DNA of 6,621 nucleotides, taken from NCBI GenBank assembly GCA_027011835.1, contig JALUZN010000383.1:1-6621 (forward strand), read 5' to 3'. This document shows, one piece after another, positions 1-6,621 of the stretch; position 1 is the first letter of the stretch; each line of letters starts with the position of its first letter. The DNA comes from Draconibacterium sp. GTDB taxonomy: Bacteria; Bacteroidota; Bacteroidia; Bacteroidales; Prolixibacteraceae. A program made the position numbers and the translations under genes. The notes under the pieces are model-generated. The model did no database searches. It was not told where the DNA came from and saw only the letters and a program-made list of their open reading frames with translations.

Positions 1-45
1 AGTATATACCGAGCATTTATTGAGATTATTTTCTTTAAAAAGAAG

Positions 46-74
46 TTGTATTTCCTTTTAATATTTTAAATTTG
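46..74 (+). promoter_or_regulatory. Predicted Bacteroidota-type promoter of the GH172-phosphoesterase operon
   Basis: TAAATTTG at 67-74 matches the Bacteroidota -7 consensus TAnnTTTG exactly. GTTG at 45-48 can serve as the -33 element, with 18 nt between TTG and the -7 box, close to the usual 19-21. Transcription would start near 80, giving a leader of roughly 25-30 nt before the ATG at 108. A 6-bp interrupted palindrome (TTCTTT/AAAGAA, 31-44) lies just upstream of the -33 element and could be an operator, but it is AT-rich and may be chance. The rest of 1-107 shows no gene. Confidence 0.5.
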
Positions 75-107
75 ATTTTCAATTCTGATAAACTAAATCT
101 TACAATA

Positions 108-1271
108 ATGAAAATTTCAATTTTAATCGTAGTCTTTGTTTTAAGTTTAACTGTAAATGCCCAAGAAAAATACAATGGTTTAAACAGTAATTTGGGAAAT
201 CTGTTTTTAATGTCCGATGCAAAATCGCGTTCCATCAGTCCCGAAAATTTTACCGGCGAAAAAGGGAAAGGTGGTATGGCAACACTCGAAGAGGGAAATG
301 CACGCAAAGCAGCACGCAATTTAGGACAGGGCTGGAAAGTAAATCCGTATGTAATTATTCAGCCCGGCGAAACATTTACATTGGCCGAAATTAATGCTTC
401 AGGAAATATTCAACACATTTGGATGACACCCACAGGCAATTGGCGTTACTCGATATTCAGGATTTATTGGGATGACGAAACCGAGCCTTCGGTAGAGTGT
501 CCGGTTGGCGATTTTTTTGGAATGGGCTGGGGCGAATATGCTCATCTTAGTTCGTTGGCAGTTTGTGTAAATCCGGGTAGCGCATTTAACAGTTACTGGC
601 AAATGCCATTTCGTAAAAAATGTAAAATTACAATGGAAAATATAGGGCCCAAAGCAATGAGGGTTTATTATCAGATTGATTATTGCGAAACCGAAGTTCC
701 TGAAAATGCTGCCTATTTTCATGCACAGTTCCGGCGTGCCAGTCCGAATAAATACAAAGAGCCGTACACAATAGTTGATGGAATTAAAGGGAAAGGACAA
801 TACGTTGGAACCTACCTTGCCTGGCAGGTAAATAATAACGGTTGGTGGGGCGAAGGTGAAATTAAGTTCTATATGGATGGCGACACCGATTTCCCAACCA
901 TTTGCGGGACCGGAACTGAAGACTATTTCTGCGGTTCGTACGATTTTGATACACGCACGAAAAATGCAGCCGGGGTTATAGAGAGCCACTACACCGAGTT
1001 TAATACTCCTTATTGTGGAATGCATCAGGTAATTCGCGGCGACGGGCACTACAAGGTAATGCAGCGTTTTGGCCTTTATCGCTGGCATATTGTCGACCCT
1101 ATTCGTTTCGAAAAAGATTTAAAAGTTACTATTCAGGATTTGGGATGGAATGCCGACAGAACCTATTTGCCGCAAAAAAGCGATATCTCTTCGGTGGCTT
1201 ATTGGTATCAGCAGGAGCCACACAATCCATTTCCAAAAATATTGTCGAGAGAAGAGTTGGAAATACATTAA
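108..1271 (+). CDS. Secreted DUF2961 / GH172-family protein (putative furanoside-active glycoside hydrolase)
   Basis: The 387-residue product begins with a typical Sec signal peptide: MK, then a hydrophobic stretch at about 3-16, and a likely cleavage after VNA (18/19). There is no lipobox cysteine, so it should be soluble in the periplasm or secreted. The body has the pattern of the DUF2961 family: IQHIWMT (101-107), VGDFFGMGWG (from about 133), YWQMPF (to 168), and GTGTEDYF with E271. The family is now GH172, whose characterised members act on alpha-D-fructofuranosides (difructose dianhydride I) or alpha-D-arabinofuranosides. Two glutamates, E271 in TEDYF and E292 in IESHY, are likely catalytic by analogy with the two-Glu retaining mechanism of that family. 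The ATG at 108 is preferred over an in-frame TTG at 72, because the TTG lies inside the predicted -7 box and would put a charged extension before the signal peptide. No Shine-Dalgarno is visible. The length appears normal and the gene intact. The substrate cannot be read from sequence. Confidence 0.88.
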   Translation: MKISILIVVFVLSLTVNAQEKYNGLNSNLGNLFLMSDAKSRSISPENFTGEKGKGGMATLEEGNARKAARNLGQGWKVNPYVIIQPGETFTLAEINASGNIQHIWMTPTGNWRYSIFRIYWDDETEPSVECPVGDFFGMGWGEYAHLSSLAVCVNPGSAFNSYWQMPFRKKCKITMENIGPKAMRVYYQIDYCETEVPENAAYFHAQFRRASPNKYKEPYTIVDGIKGKGQYVGTYLAWQVNNNGWWGEGEIKFYMDGDTDFPTICGTGTEDYFCGSYDFDTRTKNAAGVIESHYTEFNTPYCGMHQVIRGDGHYKVMQRFGLYRWHIVDPIRFEKDLKVTIQDLGWNADRTYLPQKSDISSVAYWYQQEPHNPFPKILSREELEIH

Positions 1272-1275
1272 AAAG

Positions 1276-2250
1276 ATGAAACGACGGAGATTTATTAAAA
1301 CAGCTGTAGGAGCAGGTTCGCTGTTGGTTTTGCCGGTAGGACTAAAAGCATTTGGTAAAACCGTAAATTCACCATTAAGGTTTGGCGTTTGTGCCGATGT
1401 TCATAAAGATATTATGTTTGATGCCGATAACCGGTTGCAGGCTTTTGTTGATAAGGCTTCGGAACATAATCTCGACTTTATAATTCAATTGGGCGACTTT
1501 TGCAGACCTTATGATTACAATCGGGAGTTCCTTTCAATATGGGATAAATACGTGGGCGATAAATACCACGTAATTGGCAACCACGAAATGGATGGTGGAT
1601 TTTCGAGAAAAGATGTAATTGATTTTTGGGATATTCCAAAATCGTATTATTCGGTTGATAAAAATGGTTTTCATATAATTGTTTTAGATGGAAATGATAA
1701 AAACCACTCGAAGCACAGGGCTGCCGGATATGCCCGTTTTGTTGGTGAGAAACAGTTGCGATGGCTAAAGAAAGATTTAAAAGCAACAGATCTGCCATGT
1801 TTAGTATTTTCGCATCAAACACTCGAGCATAACGACGACGGAATTGAAAACAGAGAGGAGATTCGTACACTATTCGAAAACGAAAACCGGGCTGCCGGTT
1901 TCAAAAAAATAGTTGCCTGTTTTAGTGGGCATCATCACACCGACTACACAACAGAAATAAATGGAATTTATTATGTTCAGATAAACAGTGCGTCGTATGG
2001 TTGGCTGGGCGAGAAGTGCCAGACTATCAGGTACAGCGAAGAGATAGACCGGAAATATCCGCTAATGAAATTTACAGTTCCTTATAAAGATTCGCTTTAT
2101 GCATTTGTTGAGGTAAATGACGAAAATCTGAAAATTGAAGGTGTGGAAAGCTCATTTGTCGGGCCTTCGCCAAAAGATAAAGATTGCCCTAAACGCCCTG
2201 AGAATAAAAGGATAGTTCCGTTTATTGAAAATAGAAATCTTAATCTTTAA
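1276..2250 (+). CDS. Tat-exported calcineurin-like metallophosphoesterase
   Basis: The 324-residue product starts MKRRRFIK, a good twin-arginine motif (R3-R4-x-F-I-K), followed by a moderately hydrophobic segment (about 9-27), so export through Tat as a folded metalloenzyme is likely. All the motifs of the class III cyclic-nucleotide phosphodiesterase/GpdQ-like calcineurin fold are present in order: DVH (D41, H43), GD (D74), GNHE (N102, H103), FSH (H180) and GHHH (H219, H221). These residues bind the dinuclear metal centre, so the enzyme should be active as a phosphomonoesterase or phosphodiesterase; the substrate is unknown. The reading frame is open upstream to 1150, but the ATG at 1276 is the only start that gives the Tat signal directly. 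It begins 4 nt after the stop of the GH172-type gene, so the two are surely co-transcribed and may act on one substrate. No helical anchor or lipobox is seen. The C-terminal tail after about 290 is polar and of no known function. Confidence 0.9.
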   Translation: MKRRRFIKTAVGAGSLLVLPVGLKAFGKTVNSPLRFGVCADVHKDIMFDADNRLQAFVDKASEHNLDFIIQLGDFCRPYDYNREFLSIWDKYVGDKYHVIGNHEMDGGFSRKDVIDFWDIPKSYYSVDKNGFHIIVLDGNDKNHSKHRAAGYARFVGEKQLRWLKKDLKATDLPCLVFSHQTLEHNDDGIENREEIRTLFENENRAAGFKKIVACFSGHHHTDYTTEINGIYYVQINSASYGWLGEKCQTIRYSEEIDRKYPLMKFTVPYKDSLYAFVEVNDENLKIEGVESSFVGPSPKDKDCPKRPENKRIVPFIENRNLNL

Positions 2251-2310
2251 TATATTTAATCCGAAAAGCAATTTGATTGTGTATTATGACTGAACGTTTT
2301 ATTCTGTTCG

Positions 2311-2341
2311 TTTGGTAAAATAACTGCTTTGAGTAACTTCG
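2311..2341 (+). promoter_or_regulatory. Predicted promoter of the addB-like gene
   Basis: A -33 element TTTG (2311-2314) is followed after exactly 19 nt by TAACTTCG (2334-2341), one mismatch from the TAnnTTTG -7 consensus of Bacteroidota. The start site would be near 2347, giving a leader of about 20 nt before the ATG at 2367. This separates the nuclease gene from the operon upstream, whose last stop is at 2250. I saw no convincing intrinsic terminator in the 116-nt spacer. Confidence 0.5.
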
Positions 2342-2366
2342 TAACTATTATTCAAAACAGAACCAG

Positions 2367-5231
2367 ATGGAACGTTTTCTTGCTCAGGCGGCAAAATATA
2401 TTTTCGAAAAACATTCAACCGAGTTACACGAAATTTGCGTGGTATTTCCCAATCGCAGGTCGGGGGTGTTTTTTACTTCGTACCTTCAGAATGAAATTTC
2501 AGAGGCGGTTCTGGCGCCTGCTGTAACAACTGTAAACGAGTTGATTTCTGGTTATTCAATACTCTTTCAGGGCGAGAAACTTCAGCTTATCTCTATTTTA
2601 TACGAGATATTTAAAAAACATACAAAAACCACCGAAACCTTCGACGATTTCTATTTCTGGGGCGAAATTCTTTTGGCCGACTTTAACGATATTGACCGTT
2701 ATTTGGTCGATGCAAAAGATATTTTTACAAACATTACCGATTTAAAAGAGATTGAACAGGTTTTCGACTATTTAAGTGAAGAACAGAAAGAGACTTTGGA
2801 GCGATTTTGGGGAAGTGTGGCCGTAAACGATAAAAAAGAGTTTCAGGAGAAACATCTTGAAATATGGAAAAAGCTTTATTCTGTTTATTCCGAATTTAAG
2901 GAGGTGTTGAAGGCGAAAAATATGGCTTTTAGCGGAATGATTTACCGGCAGGTTGCTGAAGATATTGAAAATAACAATTTTAGTTTCAATTTTAAAGCGT
3001 ATTACGTTGTGGGGCTGAATGCGTTAAATAGTTGCGAAAAAAAGTTCTTTACCTATTTGCAACGGGCAAAGAAAGCAGTGTTTCTATGGGATTACGATTT
3101 GTCGTACCTCGAAGATAAAAAGAATGAAGCAGGCCTTTTTATGCGTGACAACCTTGTAGATTTTCCCCCGCCATTCGATTTTATTTTCAACTCCCAAAAT
3201 TTCAATAAAAAGAAAAAAGTGAAACTTGCAGCTGTGTCGTCGGTTTACGGGCAGGCACAGCAAATTCCTGTTTTTCTGAATGAAACCAAATCCGATTTTG
3301 TACCTGAATTCGATAATACAGCTATTGTTCTTGCCGACGAATCGCTTCTGTTTGCGTCGTTGGGAGCCATCTCCGATGATGTGAGCACAATAAATGTTAC
3401 AATGGGCTACACGGTAAAGAATTCGATGATTTACGGATTTTTAATGCTTTTGGTAAATTTGCTGAAAAACAGAAAATACAACGAGGAGAGAGGAGAGTAT
3501 GTTTATTACCGCTATGTAACCGATGTTTTAAATCATCAACTTTTTTCGTACTGGACAACCGCCGAAAGTAATGCATTTTTAAACGAAGTGCGCTTAAGAA
3601 ACAGAGTAACAATTGAACTCAATTCGCTTGGCTTTACTGAATTTCATAAAAAAGTGTTTACGCTTCCCAAAAAAACAGAGGAGTTTAGCAACTACTTTTT
3701 AGATGTTTTAAGCGAAATATATGCGCGTATTATAATTGCCGAACCCGATAATAGAATGTTGCTCGAAATTATTTATGCTATTTTTCAGGCTATTGAAAAA
3801 CTCAATTCGGTAATAAAAAGTGTTAACAAAGAGCAGAAAACAGAGATTAGTGAAACGGTCTATTTCCGGCTATTTTCGCAATACCTTGGTAAAATATCGG
3901 TAGCTTTCGAGGGCGAACCATTAAGTGGAATTCAGGTTATGGGAATTCTTGAAACACGCTGCCTCGACTTTAAAAACTTGATTATTTTAGGATTAAACGA
4001 AAACAAATGGCCACGCACATTTACTGCGCCGTCATTTATTCCGCACAATATTCGCAAGGGATTCGGGTTGCCCGGAATCGATGAACAAGATGCTATGTAT
4101 TCTTACTATTTCTATCGCTTAATTCAGCGGGCAAAAAATATTACGGCAACATACAGTGTTGTAAAACAGGGGATTAATACAGGAGAATTAAGCCGGTATG
4201 GTTATCAGTTGCAATACGACTCGGTACAAAAACCGGAAATGATAAATCTGAATTTTTCGTTTGGGAACGACCCGGTTGCGCCCATCGAAATCAGGAGTTC
4301 GAAACAGATTTCGGAAAATCTGCTTAGTAAAAATACAGTGGAGCATCCTCTTTCGCCAAGTGCTATAAATACCTATTTGCAATGTAGTTTACGTTTTTAT
4401 TTCAGATATGCAATGGATTTACCCGAGCCCGACGAAGTAAAAGAGGAGATTGACGGAATGATATTCGGTAATATTTTTCACGATACGATGGAGACACTGT
4501 ATGCTCCTTTTGTTGGGAAAGTGATGAACAGAGCGGATTTCGATGCAATTTTAAAAAACAGGGTATTGATTGAAAATGAAATTCATAAACAGATTGCCTA
4601 TCACTATTTTAAAGAGAAGGGGAAAGGGAGCAAAAAGGTTGAGCTAGAAGGGAAAACGGTTTTAATTTATGAGAACATAAAAACCTATTTGAACCAACTT
4701 TTGCGGGTCGACCAAAAACTTGCTCCTTTTACAATGGTTGCTCTCGAAGAGAAATACCAAACTGCTCTTAAAATTGGTTTAGACGAGCAGTTGGTGCAGA
4801 TTTATATTGGCGGCAGGGTCGACCGTGTTGACCGTGTAGAAGGTGTTACAAGAATATTGGATTACAAAACCGGCTTTGTTAAAGGTTTAAAATTTACCGA
4901 TATCGATGAGCTTTTTGAACGTGATATAAAAGAGCCTAAAAAGGAGATATTGCAGGCACTTATTTATCTGTTGCTGTTTGTTGAAAATAACGATGTGCCC
5001 GACATAAAACCTGTTGTGTATGTTTTAAGAAATCTGTTTAAAGAGAAGTTTGAGCCTGATGTGATTTGGAAAGGACACGACTTCTCTTTTGATGAGTTGA
5101 AAGACGATTTGGTAGATAACCTAAAGCAGTTAATTGCCGACATTTACTCGCCTCAAACGGTTTTTACTCAAACTCAACACACCGATAAATGTAAGTATTG
5201 CGCTTATAAAAAGATTTGTCGTAGGTTTTAG
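2367..5231 (+). CDS. addB: AddB-like PD-(D/E)XK nuclease (RecB-family exonuclease, Fe-S type)
   Basis: The 954-residue protein matches the AddB subunit of AddAB-type helicase-nucleases, which resect double-strand breaks for RecA-dependent repair in the cytoplasm. The N-terminal part is helicase-like: CVVFPNRRSGVF at 24-35, then ILETRCLDFKNLIILGLNENKWP (527-549), which resembles the conserved RecC/AddB core. No GxxGxGKT Walker A is visible, so ATPase activity from this subunit is unlikely. The C-terminal nuclease domain begins near LSPSAINTYLQC and has H705 in GNIFH, D819 in GRVDR, and D832 and K834 in DYKTG, plus QALIY. C673 together with C942, C945 and C951 (CX2CX5C at the very end) is the four-cysteine Fe-S staple of AddB. 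It is shorter than the Bacillus subtilis protein (about 1,166 residues), as is common in this phylum. No addA lies next to it in the window: a phosphoesterase operon is upstream and convergent trmD is 16 nt downstream. The ATG at 2367 has no Shine-Dalgarno. A stand-alone nuclease of the same family is the main alternative. Confidence 0.85.
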   Translation: MERFLAQAAKYIFEKHSTELHEICVVFPNRRSGVFFTSYLQNEISEAVLAPAVTTVNELISGYSILFQGEKLQLISILYEIFKKHTKTTETFDDFYFWGEILLADFNDIDRYLVDAKDIFTNITDLKEIEQVFDYLSEEQKETLERFWGSVAVNDKKEFQEKHLEIWKKLYSVYSEFKEVLKAKNMAFSGMIYRQVAEDIENNNFSFNFKAYYVVGLNALNSCEKKFFTYLQRAKKAVFLWDYDLSYLEDKKNEAGLFMRDNLVDFPPPFDFIFNSQNFNKKKKVKLAAVSSVYGQAQQIPVFLNETKSDFVPEFDNTAIVLADESLLFASLGAISDDVSTINVTMGYTVKNSMIYGFLMLLVNLLKNRKYNEERGEYVYYRYVTDVLNHQLFSYWTTAESNAFLNEVRLRNRVTIELNSLGFTEFHKKVFTLPKKTEEFSNYFLDVLSEIYARIIIAEPDNRMLLEIIYAIFQAIEKLNSVIKSVNKEQKTEISETVYFRLFSQYLGKISVAFEGEPLSGIQVMGILETRCLDFKNLIILGLNENKWPRTFTAPSFIPHNIRKGFGLPGIDEQDAMYSYYFYRLIQRAKNITATYSVVKQGINTGELSRYGYQLQYDSVQKPEMINLNFSFGNDPVAPIEIRSSKQISENLLSKNTVEHPLSPSAINTYLQCSLRFYFRYAMDLPEPDEVKEEIDGMIFGNIFHDTMETLYAPFVGKVMNRADFDAILKNRVLIENEIHKQIAYHYFKEKGKGSKKVELEGKTVLIYENIKTYLNQLLRVDQKLAPFTMVALEEKYQTALKIGLDEQLVQIYIGGRVDRVDRVEGVTRILDYKTGFVKGLKFTDIDELFERDIKEPKKEILQALIYLLLFVENNDVPDIKPVVYVLRNLFKEKFEPDVIWKGHDFSFDELKDDLVDNLKQLIADIYSPQTVFTQTQHTDKCKYCAYKKICRRF

Positions 5232-5247
5232 CAGTTTTATTTTAATA

Positions 5248-5940
5248 CTACTTTTCTCCCATAAATTTTCGATACAAATCGGGACGAAGTTTTTTGGTAC
5301 GTTCCACCGCCTGGTCGTGCTTCCAGTTGTCAACCAGTTTGTCGTTGCCGCTTAACAGCACATCCGGAACTTTCATCCCTTTGTATTCTGCCGGCCGGGT
5401 GTAAACAGGCGGACTTAAAAGGTTGTCCTGGAACGAGTCGGTAAGTGCCGAAGTTTCGTCGGAAAGAACGCCGGGAATGAGGCGAACCACACTGTCGGTA
5501 ATTACTGCTGCCGCCAGCTCGCCACCGGTTAGAACATAATCGCCAATCGAAATTTCCATTGTAATATAGTGGTCGCGAATACGCTGGTCGATTCCCTTGT
5601 AGTGCCCGCAAAGTATAATAATATTCTCTTTTAATGAAAGTGAGTTTGCAGCTTGTTGGTTGAAAACAGCTCCGTCGGGGGTGGTAAAAATAATTTCATC
5701 GTACTTACGCTCGGCAGTTAATGTTTCAATTGCTTTTTCGATGGGTTGAATTGCCATAACCATTCCCGCACCTTTCCCATACGAATAATCGTCCACTTTT
5801 CGGTGTTTGTCCTCCGAGTAATCGCGAAGATTATGAATGTAAATCTCAGCAAGCTCTTTCTCTTTGGCGCGTTTAATTATTGAGTGGCTAAACGGGCTTT
5901 CCAATATTTCGGGTAAAACAGTAATTATATCAATCCTCAT
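5248..5940 (-). CDS. trmD: tRNA (guanine(37)-N1)-methyltransferase TrmD
   Basis: The 230-residue product is TrmD, which transfers a methyl group from S-adenosylmethionine to N1 of G37, next to the anticodon, preventing +1 frameshifting. It is a SPOUT enzyme with a trefoil knot, acting as a cytoplasmic dimer. Visible motifs are MRIDIITVLPEI at the N-terminus, DDYSYGKGAGMVM (50-62), LCGHYKGID (110-118), SIGDYVLTGGELAA (131-144), R153, D168 in TDSF (matching the catalytic Asp near 169 in the Haemophilus/E. coli enzymes), and YTRPAEYKGMKVPDVLLSGN (180-199). LCGHYKGID in place of LCGRYEGID is usual for Bacteroidota. The ATG (complement of 5938-5940) sits just downstream of a strong promoter box, leaving a leader of about 10 nt and no Shine-Dalgarno. 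The gene is alone: no rpsP, rimM or rplS adjoins it, unlike the enterobacterial operon. Its stop lies 16 nt from that of addB. Confidence 0.97.
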   Translation of the reverse strand: MRIDIITVLPEILESPFSHSIIKRAKEKELAEIYIHNLRDYSEDKHRKVDDYSYGKGAGMVMAIQPIEKAIETLTAERKYDEIIFTTPDGAVFNQQAANSLSLKENIIILCGHYKGIDQRIRDHYITMEISIGDYVLTGGELAAAVITDSVVRLIPGVLSDETSALTDSFQDNLLSPPVYTRPAEYKGMKVPDVLLSGNDKLVDNWKHDQAVERTKKLRPDLYRKFMGEK

Positions 5941-5954
5941 TCTGCTTTTTTGTG

Positions 5955-5962
5955 CAAAGATA
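5955..5962 (-). promoter_or_regulatory. Predicted -7 box of the trmD promoter
   Basis: Read on the minus strand this is TATCTTTG followed by CAC, an exact match to TAnnTTTG and a common form of the Bacteroidota housekeeping -7 box. It lies 14 nt before the trmD ATG, so the mRNA would have a very short leader. The -33 side is weak: no TTTG is present about 19-21 nt upstream, only TTCTG (5981-5985). Confidence 0.6.
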
Positions 5963-6122
5963 GTTTTTAAGGTCGAAAATCAGAATTTATTATTTTATCA
6001 GTAATCCTTGTTTTTCTTCCAAAAAACGAGCAAAAAGGACAAATGGGCAGTAATATTTTCGATAGCAGGAAAATATGGCAGCTTAAAAGATGATAAATAT
6101 CATATTTGCGTGGTGGAACGTG

Positions 6123-6168
6123 AATTGTTTACGTGTCGTCGGAATTTGAAATTAAAATATAAACAATT
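6123..6168 (+). repeat. 9-bp perfect inverted repeat in the hsp20 leader
   Basis: AATTGTTTA (6123-6131) and TAAACAATT (6160-6168) are exact reverse complements separated by 28 nt. The right arm ends 6 nt before the Shine-Dalgarno of the Hsp20 gene. In RNA it would form an AU-rich hairpin just upstream of the ribosome site; in DNA it could be an operator. An imperfect -7-like box (CATATTTG, 6101-6108) would start transcription just before the left arm, so the repeat probably lies in the 5' leader, but no full hsp20 promoter could be assigned. The rest of the divergent spacer (5941-6188) shows no gene. Confidence 0.5.
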
Positions 6169-6174
6169 AAAAAT

Positions 6175-6181
6175 AAGGAGG
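6175..6181 (+). promoter_or_regulatory. Strong Shine-Dalgarno sequence of hsp20
   Basis: AAGGAGG lies 7 nt before the ATG at 6189, ideal spacing, and fixes the start of the Hsp20 gene. None of the other four genes in the window has a comparable purine-rich site; their start regions are AT-rich without GGAG. Confidence 0.8.
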
Positions 6182-6188
6182 AATTATT

Positions 6189-6621
6189 ATGAATTTAGTA
6201 AGATTTAGCAATCCGGTTTACAATACAAACAGAGGTTTGGTTGATGAATTATTCAATAACTTTTTGAATAATGACTACCACGAAGATTACGTAAATAACA
6301 GTAGCAGAAAACCTGCAAGCAATGTCTTCGAAACAGAAAACGAGTTTAAAATTGAGGTTCTATTGCCGGGATTTTCAAAAGAGAATGTTCAGATAAATTA
6401 CAAGGATAATATTTTGACAATAAAGGCTGAGAACAAAAAAGATGTGGAGGAAAAGAAAGAGTATCTGTATGAGCACCGCGAGTTTGGAGTTTTCGATTTT
6501 GAAAAGCAGTTTCGTATTCCAAAGTCGGTAAACGACAAAAAAATTAATGCAAAATTCGACAATGGAATTCTCTACATTGTTCTCCCCAAAAAAGAGGAGA
6601 AGGTTGAAAAAACTCCAAAAG
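6189..6621 (+). CDS. Small heat-shock protein, Hsp20/alpha-crystallin family (3' end beyond window)
   Basis: The first 144 codons are open to the window edge with no stop. The protein is an ATP-independent holdase that forms oligomers and binds unfolding proteins in the cytoplasm under stress. Residues 1-41 are a variable N-terminal arm (LVDELFNNFLNN). The alpha-crystallin domain runs from about 43 to 134, with ASNVFETENEFKIEVLLPGF (43-62), DNILTIKAE (73-81), FEKQFRIP (104-111) and the family signature AKFDNGILYIVLPK (121-134), where A121, G126 and L128 match the A-x-x-x-n-G-v-L motif. The tail is charged (EEKVEKTPK); the C-terminal I-x-I motif, if present, would be beyond the window. The start is set by AAGGAGG 7 nt upstream. 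It is divergent from trmD, with 248 nt between them, and probably regulated on its own; an inverted repeat sits in the leader. Confidence 0.95.
   Translation, partial: MNLVRFSNPVYNTNRGLVDELFNNFLNNDYHEDYVNNSSRKPASNVFETENEFKIEVLLPGFSKENVQINYKDNILTIKAENKKDVEEKKEYLYEHREFGVFDFEKQFRIPKSVNDKKINAKFDNGILYIVLPKKEEKVEKTPK

Noticed and set aside
72..107. Upstream TTG start for the GH172-type gene
   Set aside because: It would overlap the predicted -7 promoter box and add 12 residues with charges before an otherwise perfect signal peptide starting at the ATG at 108.
35..319. Antisense 94-codon open frame at the window start
   Set aside because: It overlaps the promoter and signal-peptide region of the GH172-type gene and has low-complexity composition and no domain.
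399..1088. Antisense 229-codon open frame inside the GH172-type gene
   Set aside because: It lies fully opposite a gene with a clear signal peptide and family motifs, has no recognisable domain and no promoter or ribosome site; it is a shadow of codon bias.
2292..2309. GAAC/GTTC inverted repeat as a terminator after the phosphoesterase gene
   Set aside because: The stem is only 4 bp with a 10-nt loop and there is no T-run after it.
4821..4838. Short tandem repeat of GACCGTGT in the addB-like gene
   Set aside because: It encodes the family-conserved DRVDRV next to the DYKTG nuclease motif, so protein function explains it.
6118..6135. Direct repeat of ACGTG upstream of hsp20
   Set aside because: Two 5-nt copies 13 nt apart are too short to support as a binding site without conservation data.
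6008..6208. 66-codon open frame upstream of hsp20
   Set aside because: It starts with TTG, has no ribosome site, overlaps the hsp20 start by 20 nt and covers the Shine-Dalgarno and inverted repeat; composition is not protein-like.

Overview
The window looks like ordinary chromosome from a Bacteroidota bacterium. The evidence is AT-rich DNA, promoters with the TAnnTTTG -7 box typical of that phylum, mostly no Shine-Dalgarno sequence in front of genes, and proteins that read like Bacteroidota homologues (a secreted DUF2961/GH172 protein, a short AddB-type nuclease and a TrmD with LCGHYKGID). A marine or gut Bacteroidales/Marinilabiliales lineage would fit, but that is inference. No rRNA, tRNA, CRISPR array, insertion sequence or phage gene was seen.

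Layout: (1) 1-107 is gene-free and carries a plausible promoter. (2) 108-1271 (+) encodes a Sec-exported DUF2961/GH172-type protein, probably a furanoside-active enzyme. (3) 1276-2250 (+) encodes a Tat-exported calcineurin-like metallophosphoesterase, 4 nt downstream and almost certainly in the same operon. (4) 2251-2366 is a short spacer with a good promoter for the next gene. (5) 2367-5231 (+) encodes an AddB-like PD-(D/E)XK nuclease with four Fe-S cysteines and no visible Walker A motif. (6) 5248-5940 (-) encodes TrmD, the tRNA m1G37 methyltransferase, convergent with addB and only 16 nt away. (7) 5941-6188 is the divergent trmD/hsp20 region, with a trmD promoter, a 9-bp perfect inverted repeat and a strong Shine-Dalgarno sequence. 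(8) 6189 to the window end (+) is the first 144 codons of a small heat-shock protein (Hsp20), cut by the window edge.

Functionally there are three unrelated blocks: a two-gene export operon that probably works on a glycan or phosphorylated substrate outside the cytoplasm, a DNA-repair nuclease subunit, and translation/proteostasis housekeeping (trmD, hsp20). I found no convincing undescribed system. The points most worth following are the leader of hsp20 (inverted repeat plus a near-perfect Shine-Dalgarno in a genome that otherwise seems not to use it) and the GH172-phosphoesterase pair exported by two different routes.
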